Assembly: GCA_003952965.2 (NCBI GenBank) | Contig: CM025854.1 | Coordinates: 2,311,835-2,375,834, forward strand | Length of the DNA: 64,000 bases | Reading direction: 5' to 3' | Source of the DNA: Morella rubra | Taxonomy: Eukaryota > Streptophyta > Magnoliopsida > Fagales > Myricaceae | Shown: positions 49,751-63,428 of the stretch, one piece after another | Position numbering within the stretch: position 1 is the stretch's first letter | How the letters are laid out: each line of letters starts with the position of its first letter | Program-made: the position numbers and the translations under genes | The notes under the pieces: model-generated | The model's input: only the letters and a program-made list of their open reading frames with translations | Databases searched by the model: none | What the model was told of the DNA's origin: nothing

Positions 49751-52700
49751 AAACTTAGACACCCTTTTATTGAAGAAAATGTGGGAAATGGATTATTTAA
49801 GGATTTATAGTACAATAGCTAAATTAAAAATAGTCCAAATTATAATTCAAAAAATAGATATCATAATGTTGCAGAAAACGAAGTAAATAGAGTAATGGAA
49901 AAGTTATAGACCGAAAGATAAATTAGAAAAAATCCTGTAAATTAATTTGTTCAAATATTAGGTACCATAATATTATGGTAAATGAACCAAATAGATCAAT
50001 GGAAAACTTAAATGAAACAAATAGATTAAGGGAGGAGGCAAAAGGAGTCGAGAAATGAAAACATCCTAGAAAATCGTAGATATTTGAAAATCCTGTAATT
50101 TAATTTGCTAAAAAATTAAATAACATAACATGATGGAAAATTGTCAAACAGATTACTGGAAGACTTATAAACCAAAATATAAATAAAAAATAACCCATTT
50201 TAAGTAGTTTAAAAATTAGCTATCTTAATATCGATGAAAATGGGGAAAATATATTAATGGAATAGAAATGTAGCAAAATGTATGTTCAAATGGCCGAAGG
50301 ATAATTGAAAAATAGTCCAGTTTTATTAGTTCAAAAATTAGATACCATAATTTTGAAAAAAAAATGAAGCAAAAAGAGATTAATGGAAGAGTTATAGACC
50401 AAAAGATAAATTAGAAATCCTTTAAATTAATTTGTTCAAAAATAAGATACCATATTATTGTGGTAAATGAGCCAAATAGGACAATGGAAGACTTATAGAA
50501 CAAAATATAAACAAAAAATAGCCCAAATTAATTTAGACACCCTTTTATTGAAGAAAATGTGGGAAATGGATTATTTAAGGATTTATAGTACAATAGCTAA
50601 ATTAAAAATAGTCCAAATGAATAATAAAATAATTCAAAAAATAGATATCATAGTGTTGTAGAAAACGAAGTAAATAGAGTAAGGGAAAAGTTATTAGACC
50701 GAGAGATAAATTAAAAAAATCCTGTAAATTAATTTATTCAAATATTAGGTACCATAATATTTATGGTAAATGAACCAAATAGATCAATGGAAAACTTAAA
50801 TGAAACAAATAGAAAAGCAAAATGTGTTCAATTGGCCGAAGGATAATTGAAAAATATGTCCAAGTTTATAAAAAATTATATACCATAATTTTATGAAAAA
50901 TAAAATTGGTGGATTATTAGAAATTAGGAAATAGAAATATTATTGAAATTTTGTAGCAAAAAATGAGCCAAAATATAAACAAAAAATAGCCCAAATTAAT
51001 TTAGCTTAAAACTTAGACACCCTTTTATTGAAGAAAATGTGGAAATGGATTATTTAAGGATTTATAGTACAATAGAATTAAAAATAGTCCAAATTAAATA
51101 ATTCAAAAAATAGATATCATAATGTTGCAGAAAACGAAGTAAATAGAGTAATGGAAAAGTTATAGACCGAAAGATAAATTAGAAAAAATCCTGTAAATTA
51201 ATTTGTTCAAATATTAGGTACCATAATATTATGGTAAATGAACCAAATAGATCAATGGAAAACTTAAATGAAACAAATAGATTAAGGGAGGAGTTATAGT
51301 GCAAAAGAGAAATGAAAAATAGGCCAAACTAATTACTTAAAAAAATTAAATATCGTAGACTTATAGACCAAAATACAATTTGAAAATCCTGTAAATTAAT
51401 TTGCTAAAAAATTAAATAACATAACATGATGGAAAATTGTCAAACAGATTACTGGAAGACTTATAAACCAAAATATAAATAAAAAATAACCCATTTAAGT
51501 AGTTTAAAAATTAGCTACCTTAATATCGATGAAAATGGGGAAAATATATTAATGGAATAGAAATGTAGCAAAATGTAAGTTCAAATGGCCGAAGGATAAT
51601 TGAAAAATAGTCCAGTTTTATTAGTTCCAAAATTAGATACCATAATATTGAAAAAAAATGAAGCAAAAAGAGATTAATGGAAGAGTTATAGACCAAAAGA
51701 TAAATTAGAAATCCTTTAAATTAATTTGTTCAAAAATTAGATACCATATTATTGTGGTAAATGAGCAAATAGGACAATGGAAGACTTATAGACCAAAATA
51801 TAAAAAAAAAATAGCCCAAATTAATTTAGCTTAAAACTTAGACACCCTATTATTGAAGAAAATGTGGGAAATGGATTATTTAAGGATTTATAGTACAATA
51901 GCTAAATTAAAAATAGTCCAAATTTAATAATTCAAAAAATAGATATCATAATGTTGCAGAAAACGAAGTAAATAGAGTAATGGAAAAGTTATAGACCGAA
52001 AGATAAATTAGAAAAAATCCTGTAAATTAATTTGTTCAAATATTAGGTACCATAATATTATGGTAAATGAACCAAATAGATCAATGGAAAACTTAAATGA
52101 AACAAATAGATTAAGGGAGGAGTTATAGTGCAAAAGAGAAATGAAAAATAGGCCAAACTAATTACTTAAAAAAATTAAATATCGTAGACTTATAGACCAA
52201 AATACAATTTGAAAATCCTGTAAATTAATTTGCTAAAAAATTAAATAACATAACATGATGGAAAATTGTCAAACAGATTACTGGAAGACTTATAAACCAA
52301 AATATAAATAAAAAATAACCCATTTAAGTAGTTTAAAAATTAGCTACCATATCGATGAAAATGGGGAAAATATATTAATGGAATAGAAATGTAGCAAAAT
52401 GTAAGTTCAAATGGCCGAAGGATAATTGAAAAATAGTCCAGTTTTATTAGTTCAAAAATTAGATACCATAATATTGAAAAAAAATGAAGCAAAGAGATTA
52501 ATGGAAGAGTTATAGACCAAAAGATAAATTAGAAATCCTTTAAATTAATTTGTTCAAAAATTAGATACCATATTATTGTGGTAAATGAGCCAAATAGGAC
52601 AATGGAAGACTTATAGACAAAAATAAAAACAAAAAATAGCCCAAATTAATTTAGCTTAAAACTTAGACACCCTTTATTGAAGAAAATGTGGGAAATGGAT

Positions 52701-55700
52701 TATTTAAGGATTTATAGTACAATAGCTAAATTAAAAATAGTCCAAATTAAATAATTCAAAAAATAGATATCATAATGTTGCAAAACGAAGTAAATAGAGT
52801 AATGGAAAAGTTATAGACCGAAAGATAAATTAGAAAAAATCCTGTAAATTAATTTGTTCAAATATTAGGTACCATAATATTATGGTAAATGAACCAAATA
52901 GATCAATGGAAAACTTAAATGAAACAAATAGATTAAGGGAGGAGTTATAGTGCAAAAGAGAAATGAAAAATAGGCCAAACTAATTACTTAAAAAAATTAA
53001 ATATCGTAGACTTATAGACCAAAATACAATTTGAAAATCCTGTAAATTAATTTGCTAAAAAATTAAATAACATAACATGATGGAAAATTGTCAAACAGAT
53101 TACTGGAAGACTTATAAACCAAAATATAAATAAAAAATAACCCATTTAAGTAGTTTAAAAATTAGCTACCATATCGATGAAAATGGGGAAAATATATTAA
53201 TGGAATAGAAATGTAGCAAAATGTAAGTTCAAATGGCCGAAGGATAATGAAAAATAGTCCAGTTTTATTAGTTCAAAAATTAGATACCATAATATTGAAA
53301 AAAAATGAAGCAAAAGAGATTAATGGAAGAGTTATAGACCAAAAGATAAATTAGAAATCCTTTAAATTAATTTGTTCAAAAATTAGATACCATATTATTG
53401 TGGTAAATGAGCAAATAGGACAATGGAAGACTTATAGACAAAATATAAACAAAAAAATAGCCCAAATTAATTTAGCTTAAAACTTAGACACCCTATTATT
53501 GAAGAAAATGTGGGAAATGGATTATTTAAGGATTTATAGTACAATAGCTAAATTAAAAATAGTCCAAATTAAATAATTCAAAAAATAGATATCATAATGT
53601 TGCAGAAAACGAAGTAAATAGAGTAATGGAAAAGTTATAGACCGAAAGATAAATTAGAAAAAATCCTGTAAATTAATTTGTTCAAATATTAGGTACCATA
53701 ATATTATGGTAAATGAACCAAATAGATCAATGGAAAACTTAAATGAAACAAATAGATTAAGGGAGGAGTTATAGTGCAAAAGAGAAATGAAAAATAGGCC
53801 AAACTAATTACTTAAAAAAATTAAATATCGTAGACTTATAGACCAAAATACAATTTGAAAATCCTGTAAATTAATTTGCTAAAAAATTAAATAACATAAC
53901 ATGATGGAAAATTGTCAAACAGATTACTGGAAGACTTATAAACCAAAATATAAATAAAAAATAACCCATTTTAAGTAGTTTAAAAATTAGCTACCATATC
54001 GATGAAAATGGGGAAAATATATTAATGGAATAGAAATGTAGCAAAATGTAAGTTCAAATGGCCGAAGGATAATGAAAAATAGTCCAGTTTTATTAGTTCA
54101 AAAATTAGATACCATAATATTGAAAAAAAATGAAGCAAAAGAGATTAATGGAAGAGTTATAGACCAAAAGATAAATTAGAAATCCTTTAAATTAATTTGT
54201 TCAAAAATTAGATACCATATTATTGTGGTAAATGAGCAAATAGGACAATGGAAGACTTATAGACAAAATATAAACAAAAAATAGCCCAAATTAATTTAGC
54301 TTAAAACTTAGACACCCTATTATTGAAGAAAATGTGGGAAATGGATTATTTAAGGATTTATAGTACAATAGCTAAATTAAAAATAGTCCAAATTAAATAA
54401 TTCAAAAAATAGATATCATAATGTTGCAGAAAACGAAGTAAATAGAGTAATGGAAAAGTTATAGACCGAAAGATAAATTAGAAAAATCCTGTAAATTAAT
54501 TTGTTCAAATATTAGGCACCATAATATTATGGTAAATGAACCAAATAGCTCAATGGAAAACTTAAATGAAACAAATAGATTAAGGGAGGAGTTATAGTGC
54601 AAAAGAGAAATGAAAAATAGGCCAAACTAATTACTTAAAAAAATTAAATATCGTAGACTTATAGACCAAAATACAATTTGAAAATCCTGTAAATTAATTT
54701 GCTAAAAAATTAAATAACATAACATGATGGAAAATTGTCAAACAGATTACTGGAAGACTTATAAACCAAAATATAAATAAAAAATAACCCATTTTAAGTA
54801 GTTTAAAAATTAGCTACCATATCGATGAAAATGGGGAAAATATATTAATGGAATAGAAATGTAGCAAAATGTAAGTTCAAATGGCCGAAGGATAATGAAA
54901 AATAGTCCAGTTTTATTAGTTCAAAAATTAGATACCATAATATTGAAAAAAAATGAAGCAAAATGAGATTAATGGAAGAGTTATAGACCAAAAGATAAAT
55001 TAGAAATCCTTTAAATTAATTTGTTCAAAAATTAGATACCATATTATTGTGGTAAATGAGCAAATAGGACAATGGAAGACTTATAGACAAAATATAAACA
55101 AAAAATAGCCCAAATTAATTTAGCTTAAAACTTAGACACCCTATTATTGAAGAAAATGTGGGAAATGGATTATTTAAGGATTTATAGTACAATAGCTAAA
55201 TTAAAAATAGTCCAAATTAAATAATTCAAAAAATAGATATCATAATGTTGCAGAAAACGAAGTAAATAGAGTAATGGAAAAGTTATAGACCGAAAGATAA
55301 ATTAGAAAAAATCCTGTAAATTAATTTGTTCAAATATTAGGTACCATAATATTATGGTAAATGAACCAAATAGATCAATGGAAAACTTAAATGAAACAAA
55401 TAGATTAAGGGAGGAGTTATAGTGCAAAAGAGAAATGAAAAATAGGCCAAACTAATTACTTAAAAAAATTAAATATCGTAGACTTATAGACCAAAATACA
55501 ATTTGAAAATCCTGTAAATTAATTTGCTAAAAAATTAAATAACATAACATGATGGAAAATTGTCAAACAGATTACTGGAAGACTTATAAACCAAAATATA
55601 AATAAAAAATAACCCATTTAAGTAGTTTAAAAATTAGCTACCTTAATATCGATGAAAATGGGGAAAATATATTAATGGAATAGAAATGTAGCAAAATGTA

Positions 55701-58700
55701 AGTTCAAATGGCCGAAGGATAATGAAAAATAGTCCAGTTTTATTAGTTCAAAAATTAGATACCATAATATTGAAAAAAAATGAAGCAAAAGAGATTAATG
55801 GAAGAGTTATAAAAAATAAATTAGAAATCCTTTAAATTAATTTGTTCAAAAATTAGATACCATATTATTATGGTAAATGAGCTAAATAGGACAATGGAAG
55901 ACTTATAGACAAAATATAAACAAAAAAATAGCCCAAATTAATTTAGCTTAAAACTTAGACACCCTATTATTGAAGAAAATGTGGGAAATGGATTATTTAA
56001 GGATTTATAGTACAATAGCTAAATTAAAAATAGTCCAAATTAAATAATTCAAAAAATAGATATCATAATGTTGCAGAAAACGAAGTAAATAGAGTAATGG
56101 AAAAGTTATAGACCGAAAGATAAATTAGAAAAAATCCTGTAAATTAATTTGTTCAATATTAGGTACCATAATATTATGGTAAATGAACCAAATAGATCAA
56201 TGGAAAACTTAAATGAAACAAATAGATTAAGGGAGGAGTTATAGTGCAAAAGAGAAATGAAAAATAGGCCAAACTAATTACTTAAAAAAATTAAATATCG
56301 TAGACTTATAGACCAAAATACAATTTGAAAATCCTGTAAATTAATTTGCTAAAAAATTAAATAACATAACATGATGGAAAATTGTCAAACAGATTACTGG
56401 AAGACTTATAAACCAAAATATAAATAAAAAATAACCCATTTTAAGTAGTTTAAAAATTAGCTACCATATCGATGAAAATGGGGAAAATATATTAATGGAA
56501 TAGAAATGTAGCAAAATGTAAGTTCAAATGGCCGAAGGATAATGAAAAATAGTCCAGTTTTATTAGTTCAAAAATTTAGATACCATAATATTGAAAAAAA
56601 ATGAAGCAAAAGAGATTAATGGAAGAGTTATAGACCAAAAGATAAATTAGAAATCCTTTAAATTAATTTGTTCAAAAATTAGATACCATATTATTGTGGT
56701 AAATGAGCAAATAGGACAATGGAAGACTTATAGACAAAATATAAACAAAAAATAGCCCAAATTAATTTAGCTTAAAACTTAGACACCCTATTATTGAAGA
56801 AAATGGGAAATGGATTATTTAAGGATTTATAGTACAATAGCTAAATTAAAAATAGTCCAAATTAAATAATTCAAAAAATTGATATCATAATGTTGCAGAA
56901 AACGAAGTAGAGTAATGGAAAAGTTATAGACCGAAAGATAAATTAGAAAAAGTAAATTAATTTGTTCTAGGTACATAATATTATGGTAAATGAACCAAAT
57001 AGATGGAAAATAAATGAAACAATAGATTAAGGGAGGAGTTATAGTGCAAAAGAATGAAAAAACAAACTAATTACTTAAAAAAAAAATATCGTAGACTTAT
57101 AGAAAAAAAAAAAAAATTGAATGATGGAAAATTCAAACAGATTACTGGAAGACTTATAAACCAAAATATAAATAAAAAATAACCCATTTTAAGTAGTTTA
57201 AAAATTAGCTACCATATCGATGAAAATGGGGAAAATATATTAATGGAATAGAAATGTAGCAAAATGTAAGTTCAAATGGCCGAAGGATAATTGAAAAATA
57301 GTCCAGTTTATTAGTTCAAAAATTAGATACCATAATATTGAAAAAAAATGAAGCAAAAAGAGATTAATGGAAGAGTTATAGACCAAAAGATAAATTAGAA
57401 ATCCTTTAAATTAATTTGTTCAAAAATTAGATACCATATTATTGTGGTAAATGAGCAAATAGGACAATGGAAGACTTATAGACAAAATATAAACAAAAAA
57501 TAGCCCAAATTAATTTAGCTTAAAACTTAGACACCCTATTATTGAAGAAAATGTGGGAAATGGATTATTTAAGGATTTATAGTACAATAGCTAAATTAAA
57601 AATAGTCCAAATTAAATAATTCAAAAAATAGATATCATAATGTTGCAGAAAACGAAGTAAATAGAGTAATGGAAAAGTTATAGACCGAAAGATAAATTAG
57701 AAAAATCCTGTAAATTAATTTGTTCAAATATTAGGTACCATAATATTATGGTAAATGAACCAAATAGATCAATGGAAAACTTAAATGAAACAAATAGATT
57801 AAGGGAGGAGTTATAGTGCAAAAGAGAAATGAAAAATAGGCCAAACTAATTACTTAAAAAAATTAAATATCGTAGACTTATAGACCAAAATACAATTTGA
57901 AAATCCTGTAAATTAATTTGCTAAAAAATTAAATAACATAACATGATGGAAAATTGTCAAACAGATTACTGGAAGACTTATAAACCAAAATATAAATAAA
58001 AAATAACCCATTTTAAGTAGTTTAAAAATTAGCTACCTTAATATCGATGAAAATGGGGAAAATATATTAATGGAATAGAAATGTAGCAAAATGTAAGTTC
58101 AAATGGCCGAAGGATAATTGAAAAATAGTCCAGTTTTATTAGTTCAAAAATTAGATACCATAATATTGAAAAAAAAATGAAGCAAAAGAGATTAATGGAA
58201 GAGTTATAGACCAAAAGATAAATTAGAAATCCTTTAAATTAATTTGTTCAAAAATTAGATACCATATTATTGTGGTAAATGAGCAAATAGGACAATGGAA
58301 GACTTATAGACAAAATATAAACAAAAAATAGCCCAAATTAATTTAGCTTAAAACTTAGACACCCTATTATTGAAGAAAATGTGGGAAATGGATTATTTAA
58401 GGATTTATAGTACAATAGCTAAATTAAAAATAGTCCAAATTAAATAATTCAAAAAATAGATATCATAATGTTGCAGAAAACGAAGTAAATAGAGTAATGG
58501 AAAAGTTATAGACCGAAAGATAAATTAGAAAAATCCTGTAAATTAATTTGTTCAAATATTAGGTACCATAATATTATGGTAAATGAACCAAATAGATCAA
58601 TGGAAAACTTAAATGAAACAAATAGATTAAGGGAGGAGTTATAGTGCAAAAGAGAAATGAAAAATAGGCCAAACTAATTACTTAAAAAAATTAAATATCG

Positions 58701-61700
58701 TAGACTTATAGACCAAAATACAATTTGAAAATCCTGTAAATTAATTTGCTAAAAAATTAAATAACATAACATGATGGAAAATTGTCAAACAGATTACTGG
58801 AAGACTTATAACCAAAATATAAATAAAAAATAACCCATTTTAAGTAGTTTAAAAATTAGCTACCTTAATATCGATGAAAATGGGGAAAATATATTAATGG
58901 AATAGAAATGTAGCAAAATGTAAGTTCAAATGGCCGAAGGATAATTGAAAAATAGTCCAGTTTTATTAGTTCAAAAATTAGATACCATAATATTGAAAAA
59001 AAATGAAGCAAAAGAGATTAATGGAAGAGTTATAGACCAAAAGATAAATTAGAAATCCTTTAAATTAATTTGTTCAAAAATTAGATACCATATTATTGTG
59101 GTAAATGAGCAAATAGGACAATGGAAGACTTATAGACAAAATATAAAAAAAAATAGCCCAAATTAATTTAGCTTAAAACTTAGACACCCTATTATTGAAG
59201 AAAATGTGGGAAATGGATTATTTAAGGATTTATAGTACAATAGCTAAATTTAAAAATAGTCCAAATTAAATAATTCAAAAAATAGATATCATAATGTTGC
59301 AGAAAACGAAGTAAATAGAGTAATGGAAAAGTTATAGACCGAAAGATAAATTAGAAAAAATCCTGTAAATTAATTTGTTCAAATATTAGGTACCATAATA
59401 TTATGGTAAATGAACCAAATAGATCAATGGAAAACTTAAATGAAACAAATAGATTAAGGGAGGAGTTATAGTGCAAAAGAGAAATGAAAAATAGGCCAAA
59501 CTAATTACTTAAAAAAATTAAATATCGTAGACTTATAGACCAAAATACAATTTGAAAATCCTGTAAATTAATTTGCTAAAAAATTAAATAACATAACATG
59601 ATGGAAAATTGTCAAACAGATTACTGGAAGACTTATAAACCAAAATATAAATAAAAAATAACCCATTTTAAGTAGTTTAAAAATTAGCTACCTTAATATC
59701 GATGAAAATGGGGAAAATATATTAATGGAATAGAAATGTAGCAAAATGTAAGTTCAAATGGCCGAAGGATAATGAAAAATAGTCCAGTTTTATTAGTTCA
59801 AAAATTAGATACCATAATATTGAAAAAAAATGAAGCAAAAGAGATTAATGGAAGAGTTATAGACCAAAAGATAAATTAGAAATCCTTTAAATTAATTTGT
59901 TCAAAAATTAGATACCATATTATTATGGTAAATGAGCAAATAGGACAATGGAAGACTTATAGACAAAATATAAACAAAAAATAGCCCAAATTAATTTAGC
60001 TTAAAACTTAGACACCCTATTATTGAAGAAAATGTGGGAAATGGATTATTTAAGGATTTATAGTACAATAGCTAAATTAAAAATAGTCCAAATTAAATAA
60101 TTCAAAAAATAGATATCATAATGTTGCAGAAAACGAAGTAAATAGAGTAATGGAAAAGTTATAGACCGAAAGATAAATTAAAAAATCCTGTAAATTAATT
60201 TGTTCAAATATTAGGTACCATAATATTATGGTAAATGAACCAAATAGATCAATGGAAAACTTAAATGAAACAAATAGATTAAGGGAGGAGTTATAGTGCA
60301 AAAGAGAAATGAAAAATAGGCCAAACTAATTACTTAAAAAAATTAAATATCGTAGACTTATAGACCAAAATACAATTTGAAAATCCTGTAAATTAATTTG
60401 CTAAAAAATTAAATAACATAACATGATGGAAAATTGTCAAACAGATTACTGGAAGACTTATAAACCAAAATATAAATAAAAAATAACCCATTTTAAGTAG
60501 TTTAAAAATTAGCTACCTTAATATCGATGAAAATGGGGAAAATATATTAATGGAATAGAAATGTAGCAAAATGTAAGTTCAAATGGCCGAAGGATAATTG
60601 AAAAATAGTCCAGTTTTATTAGTTCAAAAATTAGATACCATAATATTGAAAAAAAATGAAGCAAAAGAGATTAATGGAAGAGTTATAGACCAAAAGATAA
60701 ATTAGAAATCCTTTAAATTAATTTGTTCAAAAATTAGATACCATATTATTATGGTAAATGAGCAAATAGGACAATGGAAGACTTATAGACCAAAATATAA
60801 AAAAAAATACCCCAAATTAATTTAGCTTAAAACTTAGACACCCTATTATTGAAGAAAATGTGGGAAATGGATTATTTAAGGATTTATAGTACAATAGCTA
60901 AATTAAAAATAGTCCAAATTAAATAATTCAAAAAATAGATATCATAATGTTGCAGAAAACGAAGTAAATAGAGTAATGGAAAAGTTATAGACCGAAAGAT
61001 AAATTAGAAAAAATCCTGTAAATTAATTTGTTCAAATATTAGGTACCATAATATTATGGTAAATGAACCAAATAGATCAATGGAAAACTTAAATGAAACA
61101 AATAGATTAAGGGAGGAGTTATAGTGCAAAAGAGAAATGAAAAATAGGCCAAACTAATTACTTAAAAAAATTAAATATCGTAGACTTATAGACCAAAATA
61201 CAATTTGAAAATCCTGTAAATTAATTTGCTAAAAAATTAAATAACATAACATGATGGAAAATTGTCAAACAGATTACTGGAAGACTTATAAACCAAAATA
61301 TAAATAAAAAATAACCCATTTTAAGTAGTTTAAAAATTAGCTACCTTAATATCGATGAAAATGGGGAAAATATATTAATGGAATAGAAATGTAGCAAAAT
61401 GTAAGTTCAAATGGCCGAAGGATAATTGAAAAATAGTCCAGTTTTATTAGTTCAAAAATTAGATACCATAATATTGAAAAAAATGAAGCAAAAGAGATTA
61501 ATGGAAGAGTTATAGACCAAAAGATAAATTAGAAATCCTTTAAATTAATTTGTTCAAAAATTAGATACCATATTATTGTGGTAAATGAGCCAAATAGGAA
61601 TGGAAGACTTATAGACCAAAATATAAACAAAAATAGCCAAATTAATTTAGCTTAAAACTTAGACACCCTATTATTGAAGAAAATGTGGGAAATGGATTAT

Positions 61701-62867
61701 TTAAGGATTTATAGTACAATAGCTAAATTAAAAATAGTCCAAATTAAATAATTCAAAAAATAGATATCATAATGTTGCAGAAAACGAAGTAAATAGAGTA
61801 ATGGAAAAGTTATAGACCGAAAGATAAATTAGAAAAAATCCTGTAAATTAATTTGTTCAAATATTAGGTACCATAATATTATGGTAAATGAACCAAATAG
61901 ATCAATGGAAAACTTAAATGAAACAAATAGATTAAGGGAGGAGTTATAGTGCAAAAGAGAAATGAAAAATAGGCCAAACTAATTACTTAAAAAAATTAAA
62001 TATCGTAGACTTATAGACCAAAATAAAAAAAAATAAAAAAAAAATAACCCATTTTAAGTAGTTTAAAAATTAGCTACCTTAATATCGATGAAAATGGGGA
62101 AAATATATTAATGGAATAGAAATGTTGTTCAATGGCCGAAGGATAATTGAAAAATAGTCCAGTTTTATTAGTTCAAAAATTAGATACCATAATATTGAAA
62201 AAAAAATGAAGCAAAAGAGATTAATGGAAGAGTTATAGACCAAAAGATAAATTAGAAATCCTTTAAATTAATTTGTTCAAAAATTAGATACCATATTATT
62301 GTGGTAAATGAGCCAAATAGGACAATGGAAGACTTATAGACCAAAATATAAACAAAAAAATAGCCCAAATTAATTTAGCTTAAAACTTAGACACCCTATT
62401 ATTGAAGAAAATGTGGGAAATGGATTATTTAAGGATTTATAGTACAATAGCTAAATTAAAAATAGTCCAAATTAAATAATTCAAAAAATAGATATCATAA
62501 TGTTGCAGAAAACGAAGTAAATAGAGTAATGGAAAAGTTATAGACCGAAAGATAAATTAGAAAAAATCCTGTAAATTAATTTGTTCAAATATTAGGTACC
62601 ATAATATTATGGTAAATGAACCAAATAGATCAATGGAAAACTTAAATGAAACAAATAGATTAAGGGAGGAGTTATAGTGCAAAAGAGAAATGAAAAATAG
62701 GCCAAACTAATTACTTAAAAAAATTAAATATCGTAGACTTATAGACCAAAATACAATTTGAAAATCCTGTAAATTAATTTGCTAAAAAATTAAATAACAT
62801 AACATGATGGAAAATTGTCAAACAGATTACTGGAAGACTTATAAACCAAAATATAAATAAAAAATAA

Positions 62868-62889
62868 CCCCCCCAAACCCCGGTCGCGC
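62868..62889. other. GC-rich patch inside the satellite
   Basis: A run of C followed by AAACCCCGGTCGCGCG replaces about 40-50 bp of a monomer (the TTTTAAGTAGTTT part). Nothing else in the array is like it. Confidence 0.8.
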
Positions 62890-63410
62890 GATGAAAATGG
62901 GGAAAATATATTAATGGAATAGAAATGTAGCAAAATGTAAGTTCAAATGGCCGAAGGATAATTGAAAAATAGTCCAGTTTTATTAGTTCAAAAATTAGAT
63001 ACCATAATATTGAAAAAAAATGAAGCAAAAAGAGATTAATGGAAGAGTTATAGACCAAAAGATAAATTAGAAATCCTTTAAATTAATTTGTTCAAAAATT
63101 AGATACCATATTATTATGGTAAATGAGCCAAATAGGACAATGGAAGACTTATAGACCAAAATATAAACAAAAAATAGCCCAAATTAATTTAGCTTAAAAC
63201 TTAGACACCCTATTATTGAAGAAAATGTGGGAAATGGATTATTTAAGGATTTATAGTACAATAGCTAAATTAAAAATAGTCCAAATTAAATAATTCAAAA
63301 AATAGATATCATAATGTTGCAGAAAACGAAGTAAATAGAGTAATGGAAAAGTTATAGACCGAAAGATAAATTAGAAAAAATCCTGTAAATTAATTTGTTC
63401 AAATATTAGG

Positions 63411-63428
63411 TACCATAATATTATGGTA
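63411..63428. repeat. 18-bp perfect palindrome in the satellite (example copy)
   Basis: TACCATAATATTATGGTA reads the same on both strands. It occurs in the 131-bp monomer of nearly every intact HOR unit, right after a conserved AGG that also creates a GGTACC site. Confidence 0.8.

Noticed and set aside
62868..62889. Interstitial telomere repeat
   Set aside because: The patch is C-rich but contains no TTTAGGG/CCCTAAA unit.
63411..63428. TAATATTA core as a geminivirus-type replication origin
   Set aside because: The nonanucleotide does not match fully (no final AC), there is no GC-rich stem and no Rep gene nearby; it is simply the centre of an AT palindrome.
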